A DNA stretch of 64,000 nucleotides from Salinispora fenicalii (GCF_000514815.1 NZ_AZWQ01000015.1:141700-205699); one strand, 5' to 3'. Positions 43,320-52,451 are shown, counted from the first letter of the stretch. Notes: generated by a model from the letters alone, not told the origin. Made by a program: numbers and translations.

Positions 43320-44335
43320 TGCGCCTACCACCCCGGTGGCTGCGCCGGCTGCTCCTGGCTCCGGGTGTGGTTGTGTTGGCGGTCATCGTGGTGACGACCG
43401 TGCCGGTGTGGGCCCTGCTCGCTCTGGCCGCCTCGCCGTTCGTGCCGGGTCGGCTGCGTCCGCTGCGGCTGCTCTGGATCGGCCTCGTCTATCTGGTGTG
43501 GGACGCGGCAGCGCTGATCGCGCTCTTCCTGCTCTGGGTCGCCTCCGGGTTCGGCTGGCGGGTCCGGTCCCCGGCGTTCGAACAGACTCACTACCGGCTC
43601 GCTGGCTGGTTTCTGCGGGCGCTGTTCTGGCAGGCCCGGTGGACCCTGCGGCTCTCCATTGAGGTGGCTGGCGCGGATCCGGACACGGCCCTGGCCGGAC
43701 GGCCGGAGCTGGTGTTGTGTCGGCACGCCGGCCCAGGTGACTCGTTCATCCTGATCCATGCCCTGGTCAACTGGTTCCGTCGGGAGCCGCGGATCGTGCT
43801 CAAGCACACCCTGCAGTGGGATCCGGCGATTGACGTGCTGCTCAACCGGCTACCGAACCGCTTTCTCGCGCCCGGACCAGACGGTCGCGCCACATTGACC
43901 GCGCAGATCGGGCAGCTCGCCGCCGGCCTGGACGATGACAGTGCCTTCGTGCTCTTTCCCGAGGGCGGCAACTTCACGCCGAAGCGTCGCCTGCGGGCGA
44001 TCGCTCGGCTGCGGGAACTGGGCCACGAGTTGATGGCGTCGCGGGCCGAACGGATGCGCCACGTGCTCGCCCCGCAGCCGGGCGGGCTGCTGGCTGCGCT
44101 GGACGCCGCCCCCGATGCTGGCGTCATCTTTGTCGCCCACACCGGTCTGGACCGGATGCTGACTATTGCCGACGTGTGGCGGGAACTCCCGATGGACAAG
44201 CGGATCGTGATGCGTTTCTGGTCTGTGCCCCCGGAGGAGGTGCCGGTCGGTACGCAGGCACGGATCGACTGGCTCTTCGACTGGTGGGGGCGGATGGACG
44301 TATGGATCGCCAAGAATCAGAACGGGGTCACGTAG
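43319..44335 (+). CDS. membrane-bound PlsC-type lysophospholipid acyltransferase
   Basis: A 338-residue protein with two N-terminal helices (about 12-33 and 47-72). The acyltransferase motifs are CRHAGPGDS (HX4D, block I) and FPEGGNFTP (block III). PlsC-type enzymes add an acyl chain to a lysophospholipid or another acceptor. The overlap with the patatin gene suggests a paired deacylation and reacylation of membrane lipids. ATG 43319. Confidence 0.88.
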   Translation: MRLPPRWLRRLLLAPGVVVLAVIVVTTVPVWALLALAASPFVPGRLRPLRLLWIGLVYLVWDAAALIALFLLWVASGFGWRVRSPAFEQTHYRLAGWFLRALFWQARWTLRLSIEVAGADPDTALAGRPELVLCRHAGPGDSFILIHALVNWFRREPRIVLKHTLQWDPAIDVLLNRLPNRFLAPGPDGRATLTAQIGQLAAGLDDDSAFVLFPEGGNFTPKRRLRAIARLRELGHELMASRAERMRHVLAPQPGGLLAALDAAPDAGVIFVAHTGLDRMLTIADVWRELPMDKRIVMRFWSVPPEEVPVGTQARIDWLFDWWGRMDVWIAKNQNGVT

Positions 44336-44344
44336 GGTGATCAT

Positions 44345-44662
44345 ATGGAGGAGATCTGTGTGGTGACTACGGTGGTGGATGAGCACACGGTCGCCGGGGG
44401 GCTCGCGGACGCGGCGGTGGCCAGTCATCTGGCGGCCTGCGCACAGGTGGGCGGCCAGGTGGAGAGTACGTACTGGTGGCAACAGCGCGTCGAGACCAAT
44501 TCCGAATGGTCGGTGCAGTTCAAGACCGCTCCGGACCGGGTCGGCGCGTTGGTCGAGCAGATCCAGGCCAACCACCCGTACGACGTACCGGAGATTCTGG
44601 TGAACCGGGTGGAGAGCAACTCCGACTACGCCGCCTGGATCCACGAGCAGACCCATCCGTAA
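44345..44662 (+). CDS. cutA: CutA-like divalent-cation tolerance protein
   Basis: A 105-residue trimeric CutA-fold protein. Conserved pieces are CVVTTVVDEHTVAGGLADAAV, AACAQVGGQVESTYWW and HPYDVPEILVNRVESNSDYAAWI. CutA homologues have been linked to copper and other metals in Escherichia coli, but the direct role is not settled. ATG 44345 is 9 bp after the acyltransferase gene, so it is probably the last gene of that unit. Confidence 0.94.
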   Translation: MEEICVVTTVVDEHTVAGGLADAAVASHLAACAQVGGQVESTYWWQQRVETNSEWSVQFKTAPDRVGALVEQIQANHPYDVPEILVNRVESNSDYAAWIHEQTHP

Positions 44663-44791
44663 CCCGTCCCGGTAGGGCGTACCCCACCTTCAGTCGGGGG
44701 CGTACCGGCTTACTCAGCGCAACCGTCCTCGGAAGACTCGGTGTCGATGGTCGAGCTGACCGGCGCGACCTAGCTGAGGAGGGGGTGGGCG

Positions 44792-45835
44792 ATGATGCGG
44801 CAGCTGGTGGCGGATCCGCCAGTACGGGGCAGTGACTACGCCGAGTTGTCCCGGCGGATTAGGGCGGCGGGGCTGCTGGAGCGCCGGCCCGGCTGGTACG
44901 CGGTTCGGATCGCGTCAACCACCGCGTTCTTCGGCGCGGTCTGGGCGCTGGTCGTCCTCGTCGGCGACTCCTGGGGGCAGGCGGTGGTCGCGGCACTGAT
45001 GGCGGTGGCCAGCACCCAGGTGGCCTTCCTCGGCCACGACGCCGGGCACCGGCAGATGTTCCGGCGGCGGGGGCCCAGCGAACTGGTCGGTCTGCTCGCC
45101 GGGAACCTGGCGGTCGGGCTCAGCTACGGCTGGTGGGTGGAGAAGCACAACCGGCACCACGCCAACCCCAACCACGCCGACGAGGATCCGGACGTGGGGG
45201 CGGGCGCGTTGGTCTGGTCGGTGGAGCAGGCCCGGGCGACCCGGGGGTTCGCTCGGTGGCTGGCACGCCGGCAGGCGTTCCTCTTCTTCCCGATGCTGCT
45301 GTTGGAAGGGCTGAACCTGCATCTGTCGAGCCTGCGAGCCATCGTTAGTCGGGGGCCGGATGGACGGTTCCAGACGCCGATGCGGCACCGGGGTGCCGAG
45401 GCGGTCCTGCTCGCCGCGCACACCGTCCTTTACGTTGGCGGCCTGCTGCTGGTGATGTCACCGGGGAAGGCGTTGGTCTTCGCGGTGGTGCACCAGGGGC
45501 TGTGGGGGCTGTACATGGGGTGTTCGTTCGCTCCGAATCACAAGGGCATGCCGATGCCGACCGCCGTTGACCAGCTGGACTTCCTGCGGAAGCAGGTGAT
45601 CACTTCACGTAACGTGCGAGGCGGTTGGTTTGTCGATGTCGCGTTGGGTGGGTTGAACCAACAGATCGAGCATCACCTGTTCCCGAGCATGCCCCGCGGC
45701 AACCTGCGCCGGGCGCGACCGATCGTCCGGGCCTTCTGCGCGCAGCGGGGCGTCTCGTACGTCGAGGTGGGACTGGTGGAGTCGTACCGGCAGGCGCTCG
45801 TGCATCTGCATGCGGTTGGCCGCCCATTACGTTGA
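44792..45835 (+). CDS. membrane fatty-acid desaturase
   Basis: A 347-residue diiron desaturase. The three histidine boxes are HDAGH, HNRHH and QIEHH, with the last one in the QxxHH form of front-end/acyl-lipid desaturases. Four main helices flank the first two boxes. It introduces a double bond into acyl chains, probably of membrane lipids, to adjust fluidity. Adjacency to acyltransferase and patatin genes supports lipid remodelling. The start is one of two successive ATG codons, 44792 or 44795. Confidence 0.92.
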   Translation: MMRQLVADPPVRGSDYAELSRRIRAAGLLERRPGWYAVRIASTTAFFGAVWALVVLVGDSWGQAVVAALMAVASTQVAFLGHDAGHRQMFRRRGPSELVGLLAGNLAVGLSYGWWVEKHNRHHANPNHADEDPDVGAGALVWSVEQARATRGFARWLARRQAFLFFPMLLLEGLNLHLSSLRAIVSRGPDGRFQTPMRHRGAEAVLLAAHTVLYVGGLLLVMSPGKALVFAVVHQGLWGLYMGCSFAPNHKGMPMPTAVDQLDFLRKQVITSRNVRGGWFVDVALGGLNQQIEHHLFPSMPRGNLRRARPIVRAFCAQRGVSYVEVGLVESYRQALVHLHAVGRPLR

Positions 45836-45965
45836 GTGAGCAACGAGTCTCGATGGCGAGGTGGCGTCGATACCGCTGGTCAGCTTCGGGCTGGCGGTGC
45901 CGGTAGGGTCGGCTCATGGCAGACGCGCTCACCGGGCGGAGGGTGACCTTCGTGGGGGAGGTCCG

Positions 45966-47117
45966 ATGAGATTCGAGATCAGTAAGGTGCTGGACGCCAT
46001 TGAGGGTCGGGTATCCACCGATCCCTGGCTGACCCGCGCGGTGCTCGACCTGGCCGAGGTGATCCGATACCAGGATATTGACGGCGGCCGGCCGGCCAGT
46101 CTGCTCCGCCTCGGGATGGTGATCGACGCCCTGGCGCGTCACCTGGAGGAGGACAGCGTCCCGGTCTACGCGGTGGTACACCGGGGCGTGCTCTCCGACG
46201 CCGACCTGACGTCGAACGAGCGGATGGTGGTGCGGCGCTGGGCCGACGACGGCCTGGTGGAGGTGCTCGACAATCCCGGTGGTCGGATGCTGGAGGTCGC
46301 CGACCTGCTCGGGCTTCCGGTGCTGAGCCGGGCCCGGTTCGACGGGTTGCGGGGACGCTACCCCTGGGTGGCCGACCAGCCCGGCAGGGTGGTCGCCCCG
46401 GTACCCGCGCAGAGCGGGCCGGCCTTCGTCGCGCACGTCGGTGGTGGGGGCGCTCCCGCCGCCGGGGACCGGTCCGTGGCTGGTAACAAGCTGTTGGCAC
46501 GGCACTGGCGGTGCCCAGAGTCCCCGTGCGCGCTCTTCGGTCAGGGCGGTGGGGGCGGGGCTTTCGCCGACCTGGCCGCGGTCAGCGATCGCAGCCCGGT
46601 GACGCAGCCGCCGCCCAGTCTGCGCGGCGGAGCGCCGACCTGCCCTCGGCACGGCGCTCGGCTCAGCGACGCGGGTCCGCGTCCTCGGTCGGCGGTGTTG
46701 GCGGTCCGGATCGGTGGCCTGATTCGGCGTCGGTTCGTGCTCACCGACTCCGAACCCGTGCTGGTCGGACGTGCCCCGGAGGCTGACGACGGGATCGTCC
46801 TCGGCCAGTGGCTCAACGACGAGGCCCGCCGGTGGATCAGCCGCAGTCACCTGCGACTGGAGTTGCGCGTCGGCGAGATCATCGTCACCGACGTGAGCAC
46901 CAACGGCTCGGGGATCCGGCCGAACGGGTCGATGGTTGAGGCGGAGCGTGTCCCGCTGGCACCGCAGCAGTCTCGGGTGCTGGCCGAGGGGTACATGGTG
47001 GAGTTGTACCCGGGCGTGCAGGTCGGGCGCCCGGACGAACTGCCGGCTGGCGCGCCGTACACCCCGGCCTCGGTGATGGCCGAGGCGCCGACGATGGCGA
47101 TGCGCCTGCCACGCTGA
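45966..47117 (+). CDS. FHA-domain protein with a helical N-terminal region
   Basis: A 383-residue protein. Residues 1-125 are helical and resemble the DNA-binding-free N-terminal domains found ahead of FHA modules. The forkhead-associated domain (about 255-355) shows LVGRAPEADDG, WISRSHLRLEL and VTDVSTNGSGIR, which contain the phosphothreonine-binding Arg, Ser and Asn. A central low-complexity part includes two cysteine pairs (CPESPC and CPRH). It likely binds a Thr-phosphorylated partner of a serine/threonine kinase. ATG 45966 follows GGGGGAGGTCCG. Confidence 0.86.
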   Translation: MRFEISKVLDAIEGRVSTDPWLTRAVLDLAEVIRYQDIDGGRPASLLRLGMVIDALARHLEEDSVPVYAVVHRGVLSDADLTSNERMVVRRWADDGLVEVLDNPGGRMLEVADLLGLPVLSRARFDGLRGRYPWVADQPGRVVAPVPAQSGPAFVAHVGGGGAPAAGDRSVAGNKLLARHWRCPESPCALFGQGGGGGAFADLAAVSDRSPVTQPPPSLRGGAPTCPRHGARLSDAGPRPRSAVLAVRIGGLIRRRFVLTDSEPVLVGRAPEADDGIVLGQWLNDEARRWISRSHLRLELRVGEIIVTDVSTNGSGIRPNGSMVEAERVPLAPQQSRVLAEGYMVELYPGVQVGRPDELPAGAPYTPASVMAEAPTMAMRLPR

Positions 47118-47122
47118 CCCCG

Positions 47123-47155
47123 GCAGCGTGCCGGGCTTCCGGCCCGGCACGCTGC
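47123..47155. terminator. 14-bp hairpin between the FHA gene and rocD
   Basis: GCAGCGTGCCGGGC (47123-47136) pairs exactly with 47142-47155, loop 5 nt. It lies between convergent genes and can end both. Confidence 0.8.
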
Positions 47156-47168
47156 GGCAGTACGAGGG

Positions 47169-48383
47169 CTATTCGGCGAGGATTGCAGCGAGCTGAGCCA
47201 CCGCGTAGTCGGTCTCTTCCTCGGTGATAACCAGGGGTGGGGCTAGGCGGATGGTGGAGCCGTGGGTGTCCTTGGCGAGGACACCGCGGCGCATCAGCCG
47301 TTCGCTCGCCTCCCGCCCGGTCATCAGGTCCGGGTCGATGTCCAGGCCGGCCCAGAGCCCGCGGCCCCGGACCGCGAGCAGGCCCTTGCCGACCAGTGCC
47401 TGGAGCCCGGTGTGCAATCGGGCGCCGAGCTCGGCGGAGCGGCGCTGGAACTCGCCGGTGGCCAGCAGCCGGACGACCTCGGTGGCCACCGCGGCGGCGA
47501 GGGGGTTCCCGCCGAAGGTGGAGCCGTGCTGGCCCGGCTGGAGCACGCCGAGCACGCCGGCATCCGCCGCGACCGCCGAGACCGGCACGATGCCGCCGCC
47601 GAGCGCCTTGCCGAGCAGGTACATGTCCGGCACGACACCTTCGTGTTCGCAGGCGAACGTGGTGCCGGTGCGGCCGAGGCCGGACTGGATCTCGTCGGCG
47701 AGGAGGAGCACGTTCCGGTCGGTGCAGACCCGCCGTACGTCCGGCAGGTAGCCGGCCGGCGGCACGATGACCCCCTGCTCGCCCTGGATTGGTTCGAGTA
47801 GCACCGCGACGGTGTTCTCGTCGATGGCGGCGGTCAGCGCTGTCAGGTCGCCGTAGGCGACGAGGCGGAAGCCCGGCGTGTATGGCCCGAAGTCGGCGCG
47901 GGCATCTTCGTCGGTGGAGAAGCTGACGATGGTGGTGGTGCGACCGTGGAAGTTGCCCTTGGCCACCACAATGTTCGCCTGCTCCGCCGCGACCCCCTTG
48001 ACCCGGTAGCCCCATTTGCGGGCCACCTTGATGCCGGTCTCGACGGCCTCGGCCCCGGTGTTCATCGGCAGCACCAGCTCCTTGCCGCAGAGCTGGGATA
48101 GTTCCCGACAGAAGTCGGCGAACTGGTCGTGGATGAAGGCGCGGCTGGTCAGGGTGAGCCGGTCCAGTTGGGCGTGGGCGGCCTCGACCAGCTTCGGGTG
48201 GCGGTGCCCGAAGTTGAGCGCCGAGTAGCCGGCCAGGCAGTCCAGGTAGCGGCGGCCGTCCACGTCGGTCACCCAGGCGCCCTCACCCGAGGAGATGACC
48301 ACCGGTAGCGGATGGTAGTTGTGCGCAGTCCATCGTTGCGCGTCGCGCACGGCTGTGGGCGTCCGCACCTCGTCCTTGATCAT
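47169..48383 (-). CDS. rocD: ornithine--oxo-acid (ornithine delta) aminotransferase
   Basis: A 404-residue class-III PLP aminotransferase. Motifs are LDCLAGYSALNFGHRHP, MNTGAEAVETGIKVARKWGY, LLLADEIQSGLGRTGTTF and the Lys in YLLGKALGGGIVPVSA. It interconverts ornithine with glutamate semialdehyde. rocD begins directly after the ddaH stop codon, so the two form one transcript and link arginine-derived products to glutamate. ATG 48383. Confidence 0.94.
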   Translation of the reverse strand: MIKDEVRTPTAVRDAQRWTAHNYHPLPVVISSGEGAWVTDVDGRRYLDCLAGYSALNFGHRHPKLVEAAHAQLDRLTLTSRAFIHDQFADFCRELSQLCGKELVLPMNTGAEAVETGIKVARKWGYRVKGVAAEQANIVVAKGNFHGRTTTIVSFSTDEDARADFGPYTPGFRLVAYGDLTALTAAIDENTVAVLLEPIQGEQGVIVPPAGYLPDVRRVCTDRNVLLLADEIQSGLGRTGTTFACEHEGVVPDMYLLGKALGGGIVPVSAVAADAGVLGVLQPGQHGSTFGGNPLAAAVATEVVRLLATGEFQRRSAELGARLHTGLQALVGKGLLAVRGRGLWAGLDIDPDLMTGREASERLMRRGVLAKDTHGSTIRLAPPLVITEEETDYAVAQLAAILAE

Positions 48384-49199
48384 CTACTCGCCTCCCTGTC
48401 GGAGTCGCAACGTGCAGCACTTCGGGCCACCGCCGGCCTTACGCAGCTCGGACAGGTCGACCCCGATCGTCTGGTAGCCCCGCTCCCGCAGCTTCGCCGC
48501 CAAGCCGGTGGCCTGCACCGGCAGTACGACGTGCTGGCCGTCGCTGACCGCGTTGAGGCCCAGGACCGTGGCGTCGGCCATGCTGGCGGGTATGGCGTCC
48601 GGGAAGAGCCGGCGCAGCACCGCCTGGCTACCGGGGGAGAAGGCCTCGGGGAGGTACGCGATGGTGCGCTCGTCCAGCACGGTCAGCGCGGTGTCCAGGT
48701 GGTAGAAGCGGGGGTCCACCAGCTGCATGGTGAGGACTGGGTAGCCGAAGACCTCCTGCAACTGCGCATGGGCGGGGTGTGCGGTCCGGAATCCGGTGCC
48801 GGCGAGGAGGTAGCCACCGGCGAGCAGGATGTCGCCTTCTCCCTCGTTGATGTGCTTCGGATCGTGCACCTCGAGGCCGGCGGCTTCGAACCAGGCACGG
48901 TAGGCGGGTGCCTCGTCGGCGCGCTGCGGGTCCCGAAACTGTACGGCCATGGCCCGGTCACCGAGGACCGTGCCGCCGTTCGCGGCGAAGACCATGTCGG
49001 GTAGGCCCGGCAGCGGAGTGATCTCCTCGACGGTGTGGCCAAGGTCCCGGTAGGTCTGGCGTAGCTGCTCCCACTGCTGGATCGCCAGGTCGACGTCGAC
49101 CGGTGCGGTCGGATCCATCCACGGATTGATCGCGTAGTCGACGGCGAAGTATGTCGGCCGGCACATGAGGAAGTGCTGGCGGGTGGCGTCCATCGGCAT
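48384..49199 (-). CDS. ddaH: N-omega,N-omega-dimethylarginine dimethylaminohydrolase-like (DDAH family)
   Basis: A 271-residue amidinotransferase-fold enzyme. The N-terminal region MCRPTYFAVDYAINPWM, the acidic loop MVFAANGG, the His region FYHLDTALTVL and the terminal catalytic Cys in GGGPKCCTLRLRQ are conserved. Family members hydrolyse methylated arginines or related guanidines to citrulline. With rocD it may degrade arginine derivatives toward ornithine and glutamate. ATG 49199 has GGGAGCAGGACA upstream. Substrate could instead be arginine. Confidence 0.87.
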   Translation of the reverse strand: MPMDATRQHFLMCRPTYFAVDYAINPWMDPTAPVDVDLAIQQWEQLRQTYRDLGHTVEEITPLPGLPDMVFAANGGTVLGDRAMAVQFRDPQRADEAPAYRAWFEAAGLEVHDPKHINEGEGDILLAGGYLLAGTGFRTAHPAHAQLQEVFGYPVLTMQLVDPRFYHLDTALTVLDERTIAYLPEAFSPGSQAVLRRLFPDAIPASMADATVLGLNAVSDGQHVVLPVQATGLAAKLRERGYQTIGVDLSELRKAGGGPKCCTLRLRQGGE

Positions 49200-49320
49200 T
49201 GTCCTGCTCCCAGGGTTGGGCGCGCCCCGGCCACCGTGGCCCGTGGGCTGGCGCCGTTGCTCCACGGTATGTGGGGCAGGTCAGCAGGATCCACCGTAGG
49301 AAGTTGCTTTGGCCGTCGGA

Positions 49321-49359
49321 TCATTGCGTTTGGCAGCTCATTGGCGGCGTTTCATTGCG
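49321..49359 (-). promoter_or_regulatory. three CATTGSCG-type repeats upstream of ddaH-rocD
   Basis: TCATTGCG (49321-49328), TCATTGGCG (49338-49346) and TCATTGCG (49352-49359) recur at 14-17 bp spacing about 120-160 bp before the ddaH start. The gene-free stretch 49200-49449 has no other feature. Multiple spaced copies suit an Lrp/AsnC or ArgR-like regulator, but no motif match is claimed. Confidence 0.45.
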
Positions 49360-49449
49360 GGTACGCTCCGGAGGGGCGTCGGCCGCCGCACCGACGTGCA
49401 GCGTGGGCGCCCCCGGCTACTCCGGCCCGGAAGGGGAGGTGCCCCCGCG

Positions 49450-50820
49450 TCACCGTCCGAGGGCGCCGACGGCCTTACGCGCGGCGATCAGCACCGGATC
49501 CCAGACCGGGGAGTACGGCGGGGCGTACCCGAGGTCGAGGGCGGTCATGTCATCCACCGTCATGCCGTTCCAGAGCGCCACGGCCAGGGCATCGATTCGC
49601 TTCGCCGCCTCTGACCAGCCCACGATCTGTGCGCCGAGGAGCCGCCCGGTAGGCCGTTCGGCGATGAGTTTGACGGTCATCGGGCGGGAGCCGGGAAAGT
49701 AGCCGGCTCGGTTGGTGGACTCGGTGATCACCGAGACGAACTCGAAGCCCGCCGCCGCGGCGTCCTGCTCCCGGAGCCCGGTGCGGCCGACCTCCAGATC
49801 ACAAACCTTGATCACCGCGGTGCCGATCACCCCGGGGAAGGTCGCGTACCCGCCGCCGATGTTGACGCCGGCGACCCGGCCCTGCTTGTTGGCGTGTGTG
49901 CCCAGCGGGATGTGGACGGGCATTCCGCTGACCCGGTGCAGGCACTCCACGCAGTCGCCGGCAGCCCACACGTCGTCAACTCCGGGTACCCGCATGCGCC
50001 GGTCCACCCGCAGCGCCCCGCTGGGCCCGATCGGCAGCCCGGCGGCCTCGGCGAGCGCAACGTTGGGGCGGACACCGAGGCCGAGTACGACCAGGTCGGC
50101 GGGGATCGGCCCGTCGGAGGTGAGCACCGCGCAGACCCGCCCGTCTCGCTCCTGTAGGCCGGTCACCTCCAGGTCGGTGCGGATCTGCACCCCCACCCCG
50201 TGCATGGCGTCGTTGACCAGCTTGGCCATGTCCGGGTCCACCGTCGACATCGGTTGACTGGCCTTCTCGACCAGGGTGACCGCCAGCCCGCGTTGGATCA
50301 GCGCCTCGGCCATTTCGACCCCGATGTAGCCTCCACCGACCACGACCGCCTGGCGGGGTCGTGGATCGCTGTCCAGCCAGTCCCGGAGGGCAGCGCCGTC
50401 CTCGAGGGTCTGCACGCCAAAGACGCCCTCCACCCCGGTGCGTGCCCAGCCGGGCCGTAGCGGGTGGGCGCCGGTGGCGTAGACCAGGGTGTCGAATCGC
50501 TCGCGGACCTCACCGCCGTTGGCCAGGTCCCGGGCGACCACTTCGCGCCGGTCGAGGTCGACCGCGGTGACCTCGTGCCGTAGCCGGACTCTGATGTCGA
50601 ACCGCTCGCGGAAGGTCGTCGGATCACGGGCGATCAGCTGGTCGCGCTGCGGCACCAGACCGCTGATCCAGTACGGGATGCCGCACGCCGAGTAGGACGT
50701 GAACCGGCCCCGCTCGAAGGCAATGATCTCCAGGTCGTCCGGGCCGCGGCGGCGGCGGGCCTGGGACGCCGCCGCCATCCCGGCGGCATCGCCGCCGATG
50801 ACGATCAACCGTTCTGCCAC
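49450..50820 (-). CDS. FAD-dependent pyridine-nucleotide disulfide oxidoreductase (CoA-disulfide reductase/NADH-oxidase-like)
   Basis: A 456-residue flavoprotein. FAD loop VIGGDAAGMAAAS, NAD loop VVGGGYIGVEMAEAL and WAAGDCVE are classical. SYSACGIPYWI contains the single active-site cysteine of the CoA-disulfide reductase, NADH oxidase and peroxidase group, in which one Cys rather than a pair is used. The C-terminal dimer domain is present. It probably keeps a low-molecular-weight thiol reduced or uses NADH with oxygen. GTG 50820. No operon partner. Confidence 0.89.
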   Translation of the reverse strand: MAERLIVIGGDAAGMAAASQARRRRGPDDLEIIAFERGRFTSYSACGIPYWISGLVPQRDQLIARDPTTFRERFDIRVRLRHEVTAVDLDRREVVARDLANGGEVRERFDTLVYATGAHPLRPGWARTGVEGVFGVQTLEDGAALRDWLDSDPRPRQAVVVGGGYIGVEMAEALIQRGLAVTLVEKASQPMSTVDPDMAKLVNDAMHGVGVQIRTDLEVTGLQERDGRVCAVLTSDGPIPADLVVLGLGVRPNVALAEAAGLPIGPSGALRVDRRMRVPGVDDVWAAGDCVECLHRVSGMPVHIPLGTHANKQGRVAGVNIGGGYATFPGVIGTAVIKVCDLEVGRTGLREQDAAAAGFEFVSVITESTNRAGYFPGSRPMTVKLIAERPTGRLLGAQIVGWSEAAKRIDALAVALWNGMTVDDMTALDLGYAPPYSPVWDPVLIAARKAVGALGR

Positions 50821-50917
50821 CAGCTCATCCTGTCACGGATTGACCCGGGCCCGGGTGCGCTGAGCGGAGGTTTGAGAGATCGACATTGACAACTGCGGGG
50901 TGGGCACGTACAACTCG

Positions 50918-50933
50918 GAGAGAGCGCTCTCTC
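50918..50933 (+). promoter_or_regulatory. LacI-family-type operator before the GH16 gene
   Basis: GAGAGAGCGCTCTCTC is a 16-bp perfect palindrome with the GCGC centre typical of LacI-family operators (compare the CebR type, TGGGAGCGCTCCCA). It lies 26 bp before the ATG of the glucanase gene, where a repressor would block transcription until its sugar inducer appears. The repressor gene is not in the window. Confidence 0.65.
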
Positions 50934-50959
50934 GACCCGTCCCCCAGAGAGGCACGTTC

Positions 50960-52399
50960 ATGCACACCCCACCCGGGGCGCCTGCCGCCCTGCCCGCGAG
51001 ACGCCGGAAGCGACTGGCGTTGGCGCTGTTCACCGCTCTCACCACCACGGCCCTGGCCGGTGTCGCGGTCACCGCGAATGCCGCCGTGCCAGCGCCGGCT
51101 CCTGGCTGGAGTCTGGTCTGGAGCGACGACTTCGACGGCGCGGCCGGCACCTTGCCCTCCTCGGCCAACTGGATCATCGATCTCGGCACCAGCTACCCCG
51201 GCGGCCCGCCCAACTGGGGCACCGGCGAGATCCAGACATATACCAACAGCACCGCCAACCTCAGTCACGATGGTGCGGGCAACCTACGAATCACTCCCTT
51301 GCGCGACTCAGCCGGCGGGTGGACCTCGGCCCGGATCGAGACCGTACGGACCGACTTCAAGCCACCGGCCGGAGGTGTCCTCGCGATCGAGGGCCGGCTC
51401 CAGGTGCCGAATGTGACCGGGGCTCCGGCGGCCGGCTACTGGCCGGCGTTCTGGGCGCTCGGGTCGCCGTACCGGGGTAACTACCAGAACTGGCCGAGCG
51501 TCGGCGAGTTTGACGTGATGGAGAACGTCAACGGGATCAACTCGGTCTGGGGCGTGCTGCACTGCGGCTTTGCGCCGGGCGGGCCGTGCGACGAGTTCAA
51601 CGGCATCGGTGCCTCCCGAACCTGCCCGGGAGCCACCTGTCAGTCGGCGTTCCACACCTACCGGTTCGAGTGGGACGCTTCGGTTAGCCCGCAGGAGCTG
51701 CGCTGGTACGTCGACGGCGAGCAGTACCACACGGTGACGCAGACCCGGGTCGGTGAACCGGCCTGGTCGCAGATGACCAGCCACGACGGCTACTTCCTGC
51801 TGCTCAACGTGGCGATGGGCGGCGCCTTCCCGAACGGTGTCGCCGGGGGCACCACCCCGACCGCCGCCACGGTGCCGGGGCGGCCGATGCTCGTCGACTA
51901 CGTCGCGGTCTACAGCCGGGGCGCCGGCACCGCCCCGCCGACCACCGCCCCGCCCACCACCGCCCCGCCGACCACCCCACCGCCGGGTGGGGCGCGGGAC
52001 GCGTACGCGACGATTGAAGCCGAGTCGTTCGACGGTCAGTACGGCGTTCAGGTGGAGGACGCCACCGAGGGCGGGGAGAACATCGGCTATCTGCGCAACG
52101 GTGACTGGGCCCGGTACGACAACGTCGAGTTCGGGTCCACCGGACCCCGGGACTTCGTCGCTCGGGTCGCCTCCGGTGCCGGTAATGGGGTGAGCGGGTT
52201 GGTCGAGGTGCGCCTGGACAGCCCGACCAGTCCACCGATCGGCAGCTTCGCGATCGGTACCACCGGCGGCTGGCAGAGCTGGCGTTCGGTGCCCGGCAAC
52301 GTCGCCGGCCCCACCGGTCGCCACACGGTCTACCTGACCTTCACCAGCGGCCAGCCGAACGACTTCGTCAACGTCAACTGGTTCACCTTCCGCCGCTAG
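50960..52399 (+). CDS. secreted GH16 beta-glucanase with C-terminal CBM6
   Basis: A 479-residue secreted enzyme. A signal peptide (about 1-40, ARRRKRLALALF then a VTANA-A cleavage site) leads to a GH16 domain (about 45-325) with the catalytic EFDVME, in which E183 is nucleophile, D185 assists and E188 is acid/base. A threonine-proline linker (PPTTAPPTTAPP) joins a CBM6-type carbohydrate module (about 350-479). It probably hydrolyses beta-1,3- or 1,3-1,4-glucans. ATG 50960 follows AGAGAGGCACGTTC. A LacI-type operator precedes it. Confidence 0.93.
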   Translation: MHTPPGAPAALPARRRKRLALALFTALTTTALAGVAVTANAAVPAPAPGWSLVWSDDFDGAAGTLPSSANWIIDLGTSYPGGPPNWGTGEIQTYTNSTANLSHDGAGNLRITPLRDSAGGWTSARIETVRTDFKPPAGGVLAIEGRLQVPNVTGAPAAGYWPAFWALGSPYRGNYQNWPSVGEFDVMENVNGINSVWGVLHCGFAPGGPCDEFNGIGASRTCPGATCQSAFHTYRFEWDASVSPQELRWYVDGEQYHTVTQTRVGEPAWSQMTSHDGYFLLLNVAMGGAFPNGVAGGTTPTAATVPGRPMLVDYVAVYSRGAGTAPPTTAPPTTAPPTTPPPGGARDAYATIEAESFDGQYGVQVEDATEGGENIGYLRNGDWARYDNVEFGSTGPRDFVARVASGAGNGVSGLVEVRLDSPTSPPIGSFAIGTTGGWQSWRSVPGNVAGPTGRHTVYLTFTSGQPNDFVNVNWFTFRR

Positions 52400-52403
52400 T
52401 GGT

Positions 52404-52451
52404 GCGAGCGGCCCTGGTTGGCTCCCGTCGGCCTCGACCAGGGCCGCTCGC
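52404..52451 (+). terminator. 15-bp hairpin after the GH16 gene
   Basis: GCGAGCGGCCCTGGT (52404-52418) pairs exactly with 52437-52451, loop 18 nt, starting 5 bp past the stop. Confidence 0.8.

Noticed and set aside
44663..44791. Hidden gene between cutA and the desaturase gene
   Set aside because: The 129-bp gap has no frame with plausible start, ribosome site and composition.
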